A program made the translations under genes and the position numbers. Shown here piece after piece: positions 43,553-53,334 of a stretch of 64,000 nt of DNA. The DNA comes from CAYNJG01 sp965216885 (GTDB lineage: Bacteria; Planctomycetota; Planctomycetia; Pirellulales; Pirellulaceae), in the NCBI GenBank assembly GCA_965216885.1, contig OZ244209.1:6820001-6884000 (forward strand), read 5' to 3'. Each line of letters starts with the position of its first letter. Position 1 is the first letter of the stretch. The notes under the pieces were generated by a model. That model did not search any database. It worked only from the letters and a program-made list of their open reading frames with translations, and was not told the origin of the DNA.

Positions 43553-45130
43553 ATGGCACATCCCGTTCTCATAGCCGGCGAATGGCGCGAAGCCAGTTCC
43601 TCACGTACCTTTCAGGCGGACAATCCATCCACTCGCGAGCCGATTGCGGAAGACTATCCGGTTAGTGACTGGTCCGATTGCGACGCGGCGCTAGATGCCG
43701 CCGTGGAAGCCGCGAAAGCGATGCGAAAGCTGTCCGGTGAACAGATCGCCCAATTCCTGGAAGCGTTCGCGGATCGCATTGAAGCTCGCAAGGACGATCT
43801 CGTGGAAATGGCCAACGCCGAGACCGCGCTGCCGAAGTCGCCCCGACTGGCGGACGGTGAATTGCCCAGGACGACGGGCCAACTTCGTCAGGCAGCCAAT
43901 GCCGCGCGAGACGGATCGTGGAAGAATTGCATCATCGACACAGCAACCGGAATCCGTTCGCAACTGGGTGCCCTGGGGCCAATCTGCGTCTTCGGACCCA
44001 ACAATTTCCCGTTTGCTTTCGGCAGCGTTTCTGGTGGTGATTTTGCCGCTGCGATCGCCGCGGGCAATCCTGTGATCGGCAAAGCCAATTCGTCTCACCC
44101 GGGCACGACCCGCATCTTTGCCGAGGAAGCGCTTGAAGCCGCAACGGCAACCGATGTCCCCAACAGCATCGTGCAACTCATCTATCGCACCGACCACGCG
44201 GACGGCGAGAAGCTCGTGTCGGATATTCGCGTGGGTGCTACCGGCTACACGGGCAGCCGCAGTGCGGGGCTGAAGCTCAAGGCGGCTGCCGATGCAGTGG
44301 GCAAACCGATCTATCTGGAACTGTCCAGCGTAAACCCCGTTGTCATTCTGCCCGGCGCGTTGGCGGAACGAGCCGATGAGATTGCCGACGAATACAAGAC
44401 CAGCGGTTTGATGGGGACCGGTCAGTTTTGCACGAACCCCGGCATTGCGGTCCTGTTAGCAGGCGAATCGTCCGACGCGTTTGTGAATTCCGTGGCGGAT
44501 CGCTACAAGGATGCCCCTATTGGCACGTTGCTTTCGGCGGGTGTGGAAAGGTCGCTGGGCGAGAACATCGGCGTACTGAAAAATGCCGGCGCAACCGAGT
44601 TGGTCGGCGGATCAACGGCCAGTGGTGCGGGCTTCAGTTGTGCCAATACGGTTCTTAAAGTGGATGGAAGCAAATTTCTTTCGGATCCAGAAATTTTTCA
44701 GACCGAAGCCTTCGGCAATGCTGCCCTGTTTCTGATTGCCAGTGATCTCGACGAGGCATGCAACGTCATTGATTCGATGGAAGGAAATCTGACCGGGTGT
44801 GTCTACTCGGCGAAATCCGGGGCAGACGACGAAGCCTACGACCGAGTGGCGGAATCCTTGCGTCCGAAAGTGGGGCGACTGCTCAACGATAAAATGCCGA
44901 CCGGCGTGGCCGTATCGCCAGCCATGAATCATGGCGGCCCCTTCCCTGCGACAGGGCATCCCGGCTTCACGGCCGTTGGGATTCCCGCCTCGCTGGTCCG
45001 CTTTGCGATGTTGGAGTGCTACGACAACGTTCGCCCCGGGCGATTGCCGACAACCCTCGCCGACAAGAACCCAACGGGTAAAATGTGGCGGCAAATCGAC
45101 GGCGAGTGGTCGCAGGACGACGTATCCTGA
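43553..45130 (+). CDS. NADP-type aldehyde dehydrogenase, alpha-ketoglutarate semialdehyde dehydrogenase-like
   Basis: The 525-residue enzyme belongs to the aldehyde dehydrogenase superfamily. The catalytic Cys293 lies in GTGQFCTNPG and the general base Glu256 in YLELSSVNPVVI. The cofactor region shows GPICVFGPNNFPFAFG and VIGKANSSHPGT, and VGATGYTGSRSAGLKL replaces the usual FTGS strand. The length and these motifs fit the ketoglutarate-semialdehyde dehydrogenase branch (sugar-acid or hydroxyproline breakdown, semialdehyde to 2-oxoglutarate). No other gene of such a pathway is next to it, so the exact substrate is open. Confidence 0.88.
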   Translation: MAHPVLIAGEWREASSSRTFQADNPSTREPIAEDYPVSDWSDCDAALDAAVEAAKAMRKLSGEQIAQFLEAFADRIEARKDDLVEMANAETALPKSPRLADGELPRTTGQLRQAANAARDGSWKNCIIDTATGIRSQLGALGPICVFGPNNFPFAFGSVSGGDFAAAIAAGNPVIGKANSSHPGTTRIFAEEALEAATATDVPNSIVQLIYRTDHADGEKLVSDIRVGATGYTGSRSAGLKLKAAADAVGKPIYLELSSVNPVVILPGALAERADEIADEYKTSGLMGTGQFCTNPGIAVLLAGESSDAFVNSVADRYKDAPIGTLLSAGVERSLGENIGVLKNAGATELVGGSTASGAGFSCANTVLKVDGSKFLSDPEIFQTEAFGNAALFLIASDLDEACNVIDSMEGNLTGCVYSAKSGADDEAYDRVAESLRPKVGRLLNDKMPTGVAVSPAMNHGGPFPATGHPGFTAVGIPASLVRFAMLECYDNVRPGRLPTTLADKNPTGKMWRQIDGEWSQDDVS

Positions 45131-45243
45131 CCATCCGGCCTGTTTTCGACGAACAACGAGCACGGGGAGCACGTTGCGCTTTCCTCCGTGGCTCAGCGCG
45201 CCCATAATGCGTTATGGCAACCAACGTCCAACTGGAGTTTCCA

Positions 45244-47073
45244 ATGCTTCGCCCGTTCCCAATACAGTCTGCTATCGCCGCCGTGGCGCTGTCAGTGATT
45301 CTGTCCACTCCTTTTGCCGTCCATGCACAGGAAGGCGACGCGACAGGACAGGCGGATCTTGACGCCGCAACCTCGCTGAAGCTGAGTGCTTCCTCGATGG
45401 CCGACCTCGAACAGGTTATCGAGTTGTGCGAATCAGCGATTGAAAAAGGATTGGACGAAGACAGTGAAAAGCTGGCCAGGTCCCTCGTGACCGCGACGCT
45501 CTTTCAGCATGGATCGCGTTTCGCCCAGGCACTCTTCGATCCTCGCGAGCGGACGCAGCGTCCCGCCATGCTGAAGAAATTTGCCCTGGATGATCTGTAC
45601 AAGGTACTGGAATTTGACGACAGCTTGCCACTGGTCCATATGATGATCGCCCGGCTGGAAGCGGTCAGTACCGGCCAACGAATCAGTCAGACAGATATGC
45701 AGAAGGGCCGGAAGTCCGCCGACCGTGCTATCGAACTGCTGGAGGACGACAAAACAACGCAGTCCAAAGCTTACGTTCTGCGAGCGGGTTACGCAGACCG
45801 ATCCAGTGGCATGGATTTTCTGAACAAGGCCATCGAAGCAGATCCGGGCAACACGGACGCATGGCGATTACGTGGCAAGCGACGACTCGTTGACGGAGAA
45901 ATCCTGGCCGCTTCCGGAAAACTGGACGAAGCCAAAAAGGTTCGTGAAGAAGCAATCTCCGACTTCACGAAACTGCTGGAGCAAAATCCGGAAGATCCCG
46001 ACGCGCTTCAGGCCGTTGCCGAACTCCTCGGTCGACTGGGGAACTACGAAGAAGCACTCGCCAACGCCAACAAGGCCATCGAAAAGAACCCGCGTGCCGG
46101 CAGCCTCTTCATCCTGCGTGGTCGACTCTACCATCAGATGAAGGAATATGAAAAGGCGATCGACGATCTGAACGAAGCCATCGACATTCAGCCTGACAGC
46201 TTCATTGCTTTCCTTGACCGTGCCGAAGTCCACTACGACAAAGGCGCCAAGGAAGCGGCTGCCAAGGACTACGGGATGGCACGCGAGCTTCAGGGACAGG
46301 GCATCACGACTTCTGTACTGCAGCGGATCACGGTTCGGTCAGAAGGCAAGTTCGACAAGGCGATCAGCGAGATGAAGCGATTCGCCGAGCTGGACGAAAT
46401 GAACGCGAAAGAGGACGAGCGGTCGCCCGACCCGGATTACCTGCTGCAACTCGGCACCACCTACCTTGCCACCAATCAGAACAAGAACTCGATCGAAGTG
46501 CTTTCCAAAGTCATCGATCGATCCGCCGACGCACCCCGCGGTCGACGAACAACGAATGCCAAATTCCTGGCCCTGCGAACGCGTGCGGATGCCTATCTGG
46601 GAATCGGTGATCACGCCGGAGCGATTGGCGATTACGACCAGGCACTGAAGATCAACTCCAAGGAAGACGGAGTGCTGAACAATCTCGCGTGGGTGCTTGC
46701 AACGTCGCCCAAGGACGAACTCCGCGATGCCGATCGAGCCATCGAATTGGCGACTTCCGCCTGCAAGGTCACGGAATACAAACAGGCTCATATCCTCAGC
46801 ACGCTGGCGGCCGCCTACGCGGAATCAGGCGACTTCGACAAGGCGCTGGAATGGTCCGGACGAGCTGTGGAACTGGGTGGCGCAACGACGCCGCCGGAAA
46901 CCCTGCAGCAACTGAAGAACGAGCTGGAAAGCTACAAGCAAAAGAAGCCATGGCGTGAGCTTCAGGAGCCTACGTCGGATGCGACCGATGCAGGCGACGA
47001 AGACGCGGGCGATGAAGACGGCGAAAGCACGTCCGAGGAATCCGACGACTCGGAAGCATCCGAAACCGAGTAA
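45244..47073 (+). CDS. Exported TPR protein
   Basis: The 609-residue protein has a signal peptide (AIAAVALSVILSTPFAVHAQ) and about eight to ten TPR units through residues ~110-580. Clear units include YEEALANANKAIEKNPRAGS, YEKAIDDLNEAIDIQPDSF and AIGDYDQALKINSKEDGVLNN with LAWVLATSPKDELRDADRAI. It ends in an acidic tail (DEDAGDEDGESTSEESDD). The ATG at 45244 has CTGGAG ahead and gives a clean signal peptide; an upstream ATG at 45214 adds ten residues. A protein-protein scaffold in the periplasm is the likely role. Convergent with the STN-like gene, 8 bp apart. Confidence 0.82.
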   Translation: MLRPFPIQSAIAAVALSVILSTPFAVHAQEGDATGQADLDAATSLKLSASSMADLEQVIELCESAIEKGLDEDSEKLARSLVTATLFQHGSRFAQALFDPRERTQRPAMLKKFALDDLYKVLEFDDSLPLVHMMIARLEAVSTGQRISQTDMQKGRKSADRAIELLEDDKTTQSKAYVLRAGYADRSSGMDFLNKAIEADPGNTDAWRLRGKRRLVDGEILAASGKLDEAKKVREEAISDFTKLLEQNPEDPDALQAVAELLGRLGNYEEALANANKAIEKNPRAGSLFILRGRLYHQMKEYEKAIDDLNEAIDIQPDSFIAFLDRAEVHYDKGAKEAAAKDYGMARELQGQGITTSVLQRITVRSEGKFDKAISEMKRFAELDEMNAKEDERSPDPDYLLQLGTTYLATNQNKNSIEVLSKVIDRSADAPRGRRTTNAKFLALRTRADAYLGIGDHAGAIGDYDQALKINSKEDGVLNNLAWVLATSPKDELRDADRAIELATSACKVTEYKQAHILSTLAAAYAESGDFDKALEWSGRAVELGGATTPPETLQQLKNELESYKQKKPWRELQEPTSDATDAGDEDAGDEDGESTSEESDDSEASETE

Positions 47074-47081
47074 ACCGGGGA

Positions 47082-48107
47082 CTACGGCTTCGCCCGTGTT
47101 TTCGGAACCCGCCGGGGCAAGATCCAGATGAAGGGCTTGCCGCGTTCATCCACGCGAATTTCGTGTTTCAGTTGCGCCTTCGCCAGCGTCAGGCTGATCG
47201 CTTTCGTGTAGATCGTCCGCTTTGAATAATGCGTTACTTTTGCGTTCGCCGGATCAATTTCCAGCAAGTCCAACAAAGCCCAGTCATAGAACACGGCTGT
47301 ATCGATCCGTGAGGCAATCGCCGCGATGATTTTGGCAATCGGCGTTTCCGAAATGTCGATCGGTAAGGGGTCGTAGATCTTCGGAATCAGTTCTCGCTTC
47401 TTCAGTGTGGACGGCCAGCCAACGGGCCAACCTTCTTTCACGGCCTGATCGGGAACAATCTGCATTTCGATTTTTCCGCCGCGGCCAACTCGCGGGACCA
47501 TCACCAGTTCCAGCGGACGCAATGCCGCAGCGATGGACGTCCCGCACGAAAAACCCTGCCATTCTTCTGGCACTCTCACATCCATCAACGCGGTTCTCAA
47601 GCTGCCGGTGATGCTGACCGGCAAACCGATCTGACGTGAAATGCTACTGACGACCTTGTCGACGGTTTGGTCTTTCGTTGACGCCGACAGCGGACTCTTC
47701 AAGGTAACCCGAGCCGTCTCCAACTGGGCCTTTGTCAGACCGAAACGATTCTTGCCGCCACCGCTGGTCCCGTTCGCTTCACCTTTCCGTTGAGCGTCCA
47801 GCCACGACTGCAGTGTGGCGATCTGGCTCTTGGTAAAACTCTTGCCCGGTACGACGAGTCGATTGGAACCATCAATAACGCCGGTGACTCGAATGATGTC
47901 CCCGGACTGTGTGATGTCCGGACGCGTGCTCCCCTGACCACTGGCCCGGACGCGAACGGATTTCAACCGAGCCAACGCTCGGGCCCATTCCTGCGTGGCA
48001 TTGAAGGGTGCTCGACCACTGGCGACGACGTTCAGTTCAATCGTTTTGGCCCAGCCGTTGGAAAGCAAACCGAACAACAGGACGACGAGCGGAAGCAACG
48101 ACTTCAT
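47082..48107 (-). CDS. Secreted protein with two STN-like (secretin/TonB N-terminal) domains
   Basis: The 341-residue protein has a signal peptide (SLLPLVVLLFGLLSNGWA). Two segments have the STN pattern: TVDKVVSSISRQIGLPVSI with TALMDVRVPEEWQGFSCGTS (about residues 150-210), and ISETPIAKIIAAIASRIDTA with TIYTKAISLTLAKAQLKHEI (about 255-330). STN domains are short beta-alpha modules in secretins and TonB receptors. There is no secretin pore or barrel here, so the assignment rests on pattern only. The start overlaps the stop of the dockerin gene by 4 bp, so the two are translationally coupled. Confidence 0.6.
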   Translation of the reverse strand: MKSLLPLVVLLFGLLSNGWAKTIELNVVASGRAPFNATQEWARALARLKSVRVRASGQGSTRPDITQSGDIIRVTGVIDGSNRLVVPGKSFTKSQIATLQSWLDAQRKGEANGTSGGGKNRFGLTKAQLETARVTLKSPLSASTKDQTVDKVVSSISRQIGLPVSITGSLRTALMDVRVPEEWQGFSCGTSIAAALRPLELVMVPRVGRGGKIEMQIVPDQAVKEGWPVGWPSTLKKRELIPKIYDPLPIDISETPIAKIIAAIASRIDTAVFYDWALLDLLEIDPANAKVTHYSKRTIYTKAISLTLAKAQLKHEIRVDERGKPFIWILPRRVPKTRAKP

Positions 48108-49951
48108 GAATGATCTCTATTCGACCGAAGCGACTGAGGAACGATGGCGGTGCGATACGCCGGACGCGATGCCAGTGAGAAACCTGCAAGGCAAAGCAAT
48201 CCGATACTCCAGTGTAGCTTGAGATCCGGCTCTGGCACGGCCGCAAAACCGGAGGCGCCCGAAGGAACGCCACGCTCCCAGGATCCAGACTCGGATTCGT
48301 ACCAAGCTTGTCCCGTCGCGGTATAGTTGCGGCTGAATTCAAGGAAATCATCGAATCCAACAGATCCATCACGCGTCAGATCGCCGTCACGATAGTCTTC
48401 CACCTGCGAATCGAAATTGCCCGACAGAATCAAAAAGTCATCAAATCCGACTTCGCCGTCCAGGTTCAGGTCGCCGTGTGCCAGGCCAAGTTCCGACAGA
48501 AGATGCTCCAGGGCATCCGCGACCACACAGTGGAGATCAGAGGGTGTAATCCTGCGGAAGTCGACGCAATTCCCGCTTGGGTTAACAATCTGGGCGCCCT
48601 CACCCATTTCCAGATGGTTGTAGTACACGTTAACTCGATTGAGATCCAGAACTGACCCGGGTGCCAGGGTCAATGTGTCAACGTAGAGGGCATTCACATC
48701 GTTTTGATCGTTGTATCGATCATCCACCAGCTGCACGTATGTAGGCTCATCTTCACCAATCGTCAGGGACGCCATTTGTGACCCCGAATTGCCCGGCCCA
48801 CGATCGGCGCTTATCGCTTCAATCCTCGTTGTTTCCTCCATGCCGCCCGTTGCGATCAGGTTCAGCCGAACCCATTCATGAATGTCGCCATCCGTCATCT
48901 CCAGATGAGCTCCGTTCAACCGAATGGTCGGCTCCGACTCCGATGTGTTGCCCTCCGGTACGTAGAACAACGACGAGTGGTAGGACATCTTTTCGTGGAC
49001 AACCAGTTCTACGTCCGGGTGCATAATGAAGTTGTAGCCCCGGGCAACTCGACCGTTGTTGAAAATCAGACTGCCAACTTCCATTCGTCCGCCAAGCAGC
49101 TCAACCCTGCTCCCCTGATCGGTAATCGCCAGAGTGCCACTGATATTTGAATGTCCAGCTCTCTGGATGAATGACGTGGGTGCCGCTCCAAGACTCCCGA
49201 CGATCAAGTCACCGCCCACTTCCAACGAGCCGCCGGACAGCTCATAGCTCATCTGCTCATAGGTCCCATCGCTGAGGTCATAAACAATGATTGGTGCTGT
49301 TGGCGGAACACAAAGCAGTAGGTCGCCCTGAACCTGCACATCACCGCCCACCTGATTGAATGTTGTGGAGAGTACTCGGTCACTGTGTTCGCCGAAGGTT
49401 ACCGCAAGATCTCCCTGGTCCGTTCCGTTGTATTGAAGGTGGAGCGTCAATTCTTCAAATTCCAGAGGAAATATGGGAACCCTTTGTAGCCTTATGTGGT
49501 GAGCAGTATTGGATTCCGTGCTGTGAAATGGATAGATGTAGCGCATCGGAGTCAGATGCCCACCCGCCGACCTGAAATCCAGATGCGTCACCGACACCGG
49601 ATCATCAGCCCGAAGGAGAAGCGTTCCGTCACCCTGGTTGAGCATCGAAAAACTATCCGACGTTGGATCGCCAAGGGCTAACTGTTCGACGCTGAGAGTT
49701 CCGTCGCTGATGTTGTATTCACCGTTGTCGATCAGCAGCTCTGCGACGCGGACCGAACCACCTTGTTGCTCGAAACGCTGAGGCTCGCCCTCGTCGGTAG
49801 TATCCAGCTGAATTGTGGTACCAACCACGTTCTGATCGGTCACGAGATATTCGGTTGACGAGATGCGAACATCCTCGGGCTCGACGCCGTGAACCAACCC
49901 AGCGAGCGACGTCAAAACAAGCAACTGACCGATTGCCGTTATTCGAAACAT
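48104..49951 (-). CDS. Secreted beta-rich protein with dockerin-like repeats and PEP-CTERM signal
   Basis: The 615-residue protein has a signal peptide (ITAIGQLLVLTSLAGLVHG). A long beta-solenoid-like region of repeated Gly/Ser/Val motifs follows (GGSLEVGGDLIVGSL; GGDVQVQGDLLL; GGRMEVGSLIF). Two dockerin-type calcium loops lie near the end: GDLNLDGEVGFDDFLILSGN and GDLTRDGSVGFDDFLEFSRN. The C terminus reads AVPEPDLKLHW, then a hydrophobic stretch and an Arg-rich end, i.e. a PEP-CTERM sorting signal. Such proteins are abundant on planctomycete surfaces. The ATG at 49951 is chosen over a longer frame to 50059. It ends with ATGA overlap into the STN-like gene. Confidence 0.85.
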   Translation of the reverse strand: MFRITAIGQLLVLTSLAGLVHGVEPEDVRISSTEYLVTDQNVVGTTIQLDTTDEGEPQRFEQQGGSVRVAELLIDNGEYNISDGTLSVEQLALGDPTSDSFSMLNQGDGTLLLRADDPVSVTHLDFRSAGGHLTPMRYIYPFHSTESNTAHHIRLQRVPIFPLEFEELTLHLQYNGTDQGDLAVTFGEHSDRVLSTTFNQVGGDVQVQGDLLLCVPPTAPIIVYDLSDGTYEQMSYELSGGSLEVGGDLIVGSLGAAPTSFIQRAGHSNISGTLAITDQGSRVELLGGRMEVGSLIFNNGRVARGYNFIMHPDVELVVHEKMSYHSSLFYVPEGNTSESEPTIRLNGAHLEMTDGDIHEWVRLNLIATGGMEETTRIEAISADRGPGNSGSQMASLTIGEDEPTYVQLVDDRYNDQNDVNALYVDTLTLAPGSVLDLNRVNVYYNHLEMGEGAQIVNPSGNCVDFRRITPSDLHCVVADALEHLLSELGLAHGDLNLDGEVGFDDFLILSGNFDSQVEDYRDGDLTRDGSVGFDDFLEFSRNYTATGQAWYESESGSWERGVPSGASGFAAVPEPDLKLHWSIGLLCLAGFSLASRPAYRTAIVPQSLRSNRDHS

Positions 49952-50252
49952 GGCGGTTGCGTTTCCCGGATGGCGAATGAAAACCTGACTCGACCGAGCC
50001 GACCGTCTCATCTTAGGTAGCGATGCCGTCTGGCTCCAAACGATTCCAATTCGCCACAAATCCGGAACGATGAGAAAGTTACACGACTGCTGAGGAGAAA
50101 AGTGACTTCATCCGTTCACGTCAATCAGAAAGAATTGCGCCGGTATTTCGAAATCGCGGCCGCCGCTGGCCAAATCCGCCTACCAAAAGCCATCCGATAG
50201 GCAATAATTACGTATCGATTGCCGATTCCCATGTACCCCGCGAGGCGCCGTG
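49952..50252. other. Divergent intergenic region, dockerin gene and msrB
   Basis: This 301-bp region carries the promoters of two divergently transcribed genes. No repeat or RNA was recognised. Confidence 0.45.
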
Positions 50253-50816
50253 ATGTCGAAGAACTGGATCACCATCTTTGTTTTGGTTGCGACCGTAACC
50301 CTTGGATGCACGCAAGCGGACAACGTGGGAACCAATCCGCTGGAACCGGTTAGCCCAAGTCTCGACGAAACGACGCCCACGGAGCCAAACAAGATGGCCG
50401 AAGAAGAAGCTCCCAAATACAACGAGCTCAATGAGATGGAGCAGTACGTCATTTTGAACAAGGGAACCGAACGAGCCTTCGTTGGCGAGTACACGGATAC
50501 CGAAGACGCGGGGACCTACATCTGTCGCCGTTGCAACGCGGCGCTTTACAAGTCCACCCACAAGTTTCACAGTAACTGTGGTTGGCCCGCGTTCGATGAC
50601 GAAATCGAAGGTGCCGTCGAACGCCACATGGACGCAGATGGCTTTCGGGTCGAGATCGTTTGCAAGAATTGCGAGGGTCACCTCGGACACGTTTTCGAAG
50701 GTGAACGGATGACGCAAAAGAACGTGCGACACTGCGTCAATTCGGTCTCCATGAAGTTCGTTCCCGAGGGCGAATCGCTGCCGGAACCGATCATCAAGTC
50801 CGCCGAGTCCGGATAG
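50253..50816 (+). CDS. msrB: Peptide-methionine (R)-S-oxide reductase MsrB, exported
   Basis: The 187-residue protein reduces methionine R-sulfoxide in proteins. It carries the MsrB core: GTYICRRCNAALY and VEIVCKNCEGHLGHVFEG supply the zinc site (Cys91/94/137/140), HSNCGWPAFDD is the family mark, and RHCVNSVSMKF holds the catalytic Cys161 (usual form RYCINSASL). The N terminus is a signal peptide with a weak lipobox (VTLGC, Cys19), so it is probably a lipoprotein or exported, with an acidic linker to the enzyme domain. A GTG directly before the ATG at 50253 is an alternative start. Confidence 0.92.
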   Translation: MSKNWITIFVLVATVTLGCTQADNVGTNPLEPVSPSLDETTPTEPNKMAEEEAPKYNELNEMEQYVILNKGTERAFVGEYTDTEDAGTYICRRCNAALYKSTHKFHSNCGWPAFDDEIEGAVERHMDADGFRVEIVCKNCEGHLGHVFEGERMTQKNVRHCVNSVSMKFVPEGESLPEPIIKSAESG

Positions 50817-50971
50817 TCGCGGAATTTCCCGTCGCCCGCCGTATCTATTGATTCGCGAACGACGTTTTTGTGTGGACCGACCGTCGGCAGGGTGCGATAC
50901 TTGTAAGGATTACGCGGAATCCAATTCGGATTTCGTCTCGCCCCTCAACAGCCCGCCGATACCTGCCACCC

Positions 50972-53284
50972 ATGTTGTCGCGAATCGTACTTCTCACGTT
51001 CCTGCTGCTATCGATCGCACCGACGTTCGCAAGCGCGAATGAACCGGTCAACTTCAATCGGGACATCCGTCCGCTGTTGGCGAACAACTGCTTTCGATGT
51101 CATGGTCCCGACGCCGAAACGCGCGAAGCTGGTCTCCGCCTGGATCGACAGGATGCAGCCACCCGCGAACTGGACAGCGGCGACCACGCCATCGTTTCCG
51201 GAGACCCGGCCGCCAGCCAGCTCATCGAACGATTGCGCACGGACGACGAAGACCTGCGCATGCCGCCGGCCGATATCGGTCCCGGACTCAAGGAACATGA
51301 AATCGAGCTACTCGAACGCTGGATTGCTGAGGGAGCAGACTACGATCGACATTGGTCGCTGCAACCCATTCGCCGATCGCCATTGCCATCGAACGATGGT
51401 GGAACGGCCATTGACCGGTTCGTTCTCGAACGGCTCCAAGAACAGCAACTCGAACCGAACGCAGAAGCCGACAAGTCGACCCTGATTCGACGCGTGTCGC
51501 TGGCGTTAACGGGATTGCCGCCGACGATTGCCGAAGTGGAAGCATTCCGGCTTTCATCGGATCCCGATGCCTATGAAAAACTGGTCGAGCGACTCCTCGC
51601 ATCGCCGCGATTCGGTGAACGTTGGGCTCGCGTCTGGCTGGACATTGCTCGCTACGCCGACTCGGCCGGTTACGCCCAGGACCCGGCCCGCACCATCTGG
51701 CGATATCGCGATTGGGTGATTGACGCGTACAACGCCAACCTGACCTTCGATCAATTCACGATTGAACAGATTGCCGGCGACTTGCTGCCCAATCCAACGA
51801 CGGAACAGTTGCTGGCGACGGCCTTCCATCGCAACACGATGACCAACAGCGAAGGCGGAACGGACGACGAGGAATTTCGCACCGCCGCGCTCGTCGACCG
51901 CGTGAACACGACCATGCAGGTCTGGATGGGCCTGACGATGGGTTGTGCTCAGTGTCACGACCACAAATATGACGACATCTCGCAGGAAGAGTACTTCCGC
52001 TTTTTTGCCATTCTGAATAACACTGCCGACGCGGACCGGGGCGACGAAAGTCCATGGTTGGAGGAACTGACGCCCGCCCAACAACAACAGAAACAAAATC
52101 TGGAAACGCAACTTGTCGCTTTGAAAGCTGACGATGACAAGGCGGACGACGCGAACAAGAAGCAACGCGAGAAACTGCAGAAAGAGCTGCGGTCGATTCG
52201 CGGCATTCGCACCCCCATCATGCGTGAGCTGGAAAGCGACAAGCGACGAGAGACTCACATTCACGTTCGCGGTAATTTCCGAGTGAAAGATCGGGCCGTC
52301 AAACCTGGCGTTCCCTCGGTATTGCACAACATGGATGGCGAACCCGGCCGACTGCAAATGGCCAGCTGGCTGGTCGCGCAGGACAACCCGCTGACCGCAC
52401 GAGTGGTCGTGAACCGTTATTGGGAGCTGCTCTTTGGAACCGGTCTGGTCGTCACGAGTGAAGATTTTGGGATTCAGGGCGATTTGCCTTCGCACCCGCT
52501 GCTGTTGGACTACCTGGCTGCCGAATTGATGCAGAACGACTGGGACACGAAATGGTTGATTCGCGAAATCGTCACCTCCGCTGCGTACCGCCGATCTTCC
52601 GGAATCTCAACTCCCAAAATGGCGGATGCCGATCGTTCCAACCGCTGGTTGGCGCGTGGTCCCCGCTTTCGCATGCCGGGAGAAATGATTCGTGATCAGG
52701 CGCTCGCCGTCAGTGGGCTGCTGTCTTCCAAAATGCACGGTCCTTCCGTCAAACCACCACGACCCAATCTTGGTCTACGGTCCGCATTCGGAGGATCGAC
52801 GGACTGGGCGACCAGCAACGGCGAAGATCGCTATCGTCGCGGGCTCTACACAAGCTGGCGACGCACAACGCCCTACCCTTCCATGACCACGTTCGACGCC
52901 CCCAGTCGCGAATTCTGCACCGTGCGACGCATTCGCACAAACACGCCGCTGCAGGCGCTGGTGACGCTGAACGATCCGGTATTTATCGAGGCTGCACAGG
53001 CACTGGCCCGTCGGATTCTCGTCGCCGAGCACGACTGGTCTTCGCGGGTCGACTTTGCATTTCGCACCGTTGTCGCCCGGGCCCCGAGCGCAGCAGAGCG
53101 AGACGGAGTCCGCAAACTGTACGACGAAACTCTGGCAACGTTTAACTCGGATCCTGACGCGGCAACCAAAATGGCTTTTGAACCGCTGGGGAAGACTGAC
53201 AAATTCGATGTGCCGGAACTGGCGACGTGGACGGTGATTGGCAACGTGCTGCTGAACCTTGATGAGACCCTGGCTCCCCGATAA
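50972..53284 (+). CDS. PSCyt1-DUF1549-DUF1553 planctomycete secreted protein
   Basis: The 770-residue protein has a signal peptide (IVLLTFLLLSIAPTFASA). The N-terminal cytochrome-like heme site CFRCH lies in NNCFRCHGPDAETREAGLRL (about residues 36-55). DUF1549 then covers ~130-340 (AIDRFVLERLQEQ; RWARVWLDIARYADSAG; MGCAQCHDHKYDDI, a second CxxCH). DUF1553 fills ~450-760 (GTGLVVTSEDFGIQGDLPSHP; RRGLYTSWRRTTPYPSM; TNTPLQALVTLNDPVF). A lysine-rich coiled coil lies between. It is compact for the family: many members run to 1000 residues because of an extra sugar-binding domain, absent here. It pairs with the DUF1501 gene 50 bp downstream. The role in these organisms is unknown. Confidence 0.92.
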   Translation: MLSRIVLLTFLLLSIAPTFASANEPVNFNRDIRPLLANNCFRCHGPDAETREAGLRLDRQDAATRELDSGDHAIVSGDPAASQLIERLRTDDEDLRMPPADIGPGLKEHEIELLERWIAEGADYDRHWSLQPIRRSPLPSNDGGTAIDRFVLERLQEQQLEPNAEADKSTLIRRVSLALTGLPPTIAEVEAFRLSSDPDAYEKLVERLLASPRFGERWARVWLDIARYADSAGYAQDPARTIWRYRDWVIDAYNANLTFDQFTIEQIAGDLLPNPTTEQLLATAFHRNTMTNSEGGTDDEEFRTAALVDRVNTTMQVWMGLTMGCAQCHDHKYDDISQEEYFRFFAILNNTADADRGDESPWLEELTPAQQQQKQNLETQLVALKADDDKADDANKKQREKLQKELRSIRGIRTPIMRELESDKRRETHIHVRGNFRVKDRAVKPGVPSVLHNMDGEPGRLQMASWLVAQDNPLTARVVVNRYWELLFGTGLVVTSEDFGIQGDLPSHPLLLDYLAAELMQNDWDTKWLIREIVTSAAYRRSSGISTPKMADADRSNRWLARGPRFRMPGEMIRDQALAVSGLLSSKMHGPSVKPPRPNLGLRSAFGGSTDWATSNGEDRYRRGLYTSWRRTTPYPSMTTFDAPSREFCTVRRIRTNTPLQALVTLNDPVFIEAAQALARRILVAEHDWSSRVDFAFRTVVARAPSAAERDGVRKLYDETLATFNSDPDAATKMAFEPLGKTDKFDVPELATWTVIGNVLLNLDETLAPR

Positions 53285-53334
53285 ACGCACCTCGCGCAAG
53301 CGAAACTACTGCAAACAACAATCTGGTAAAAATC

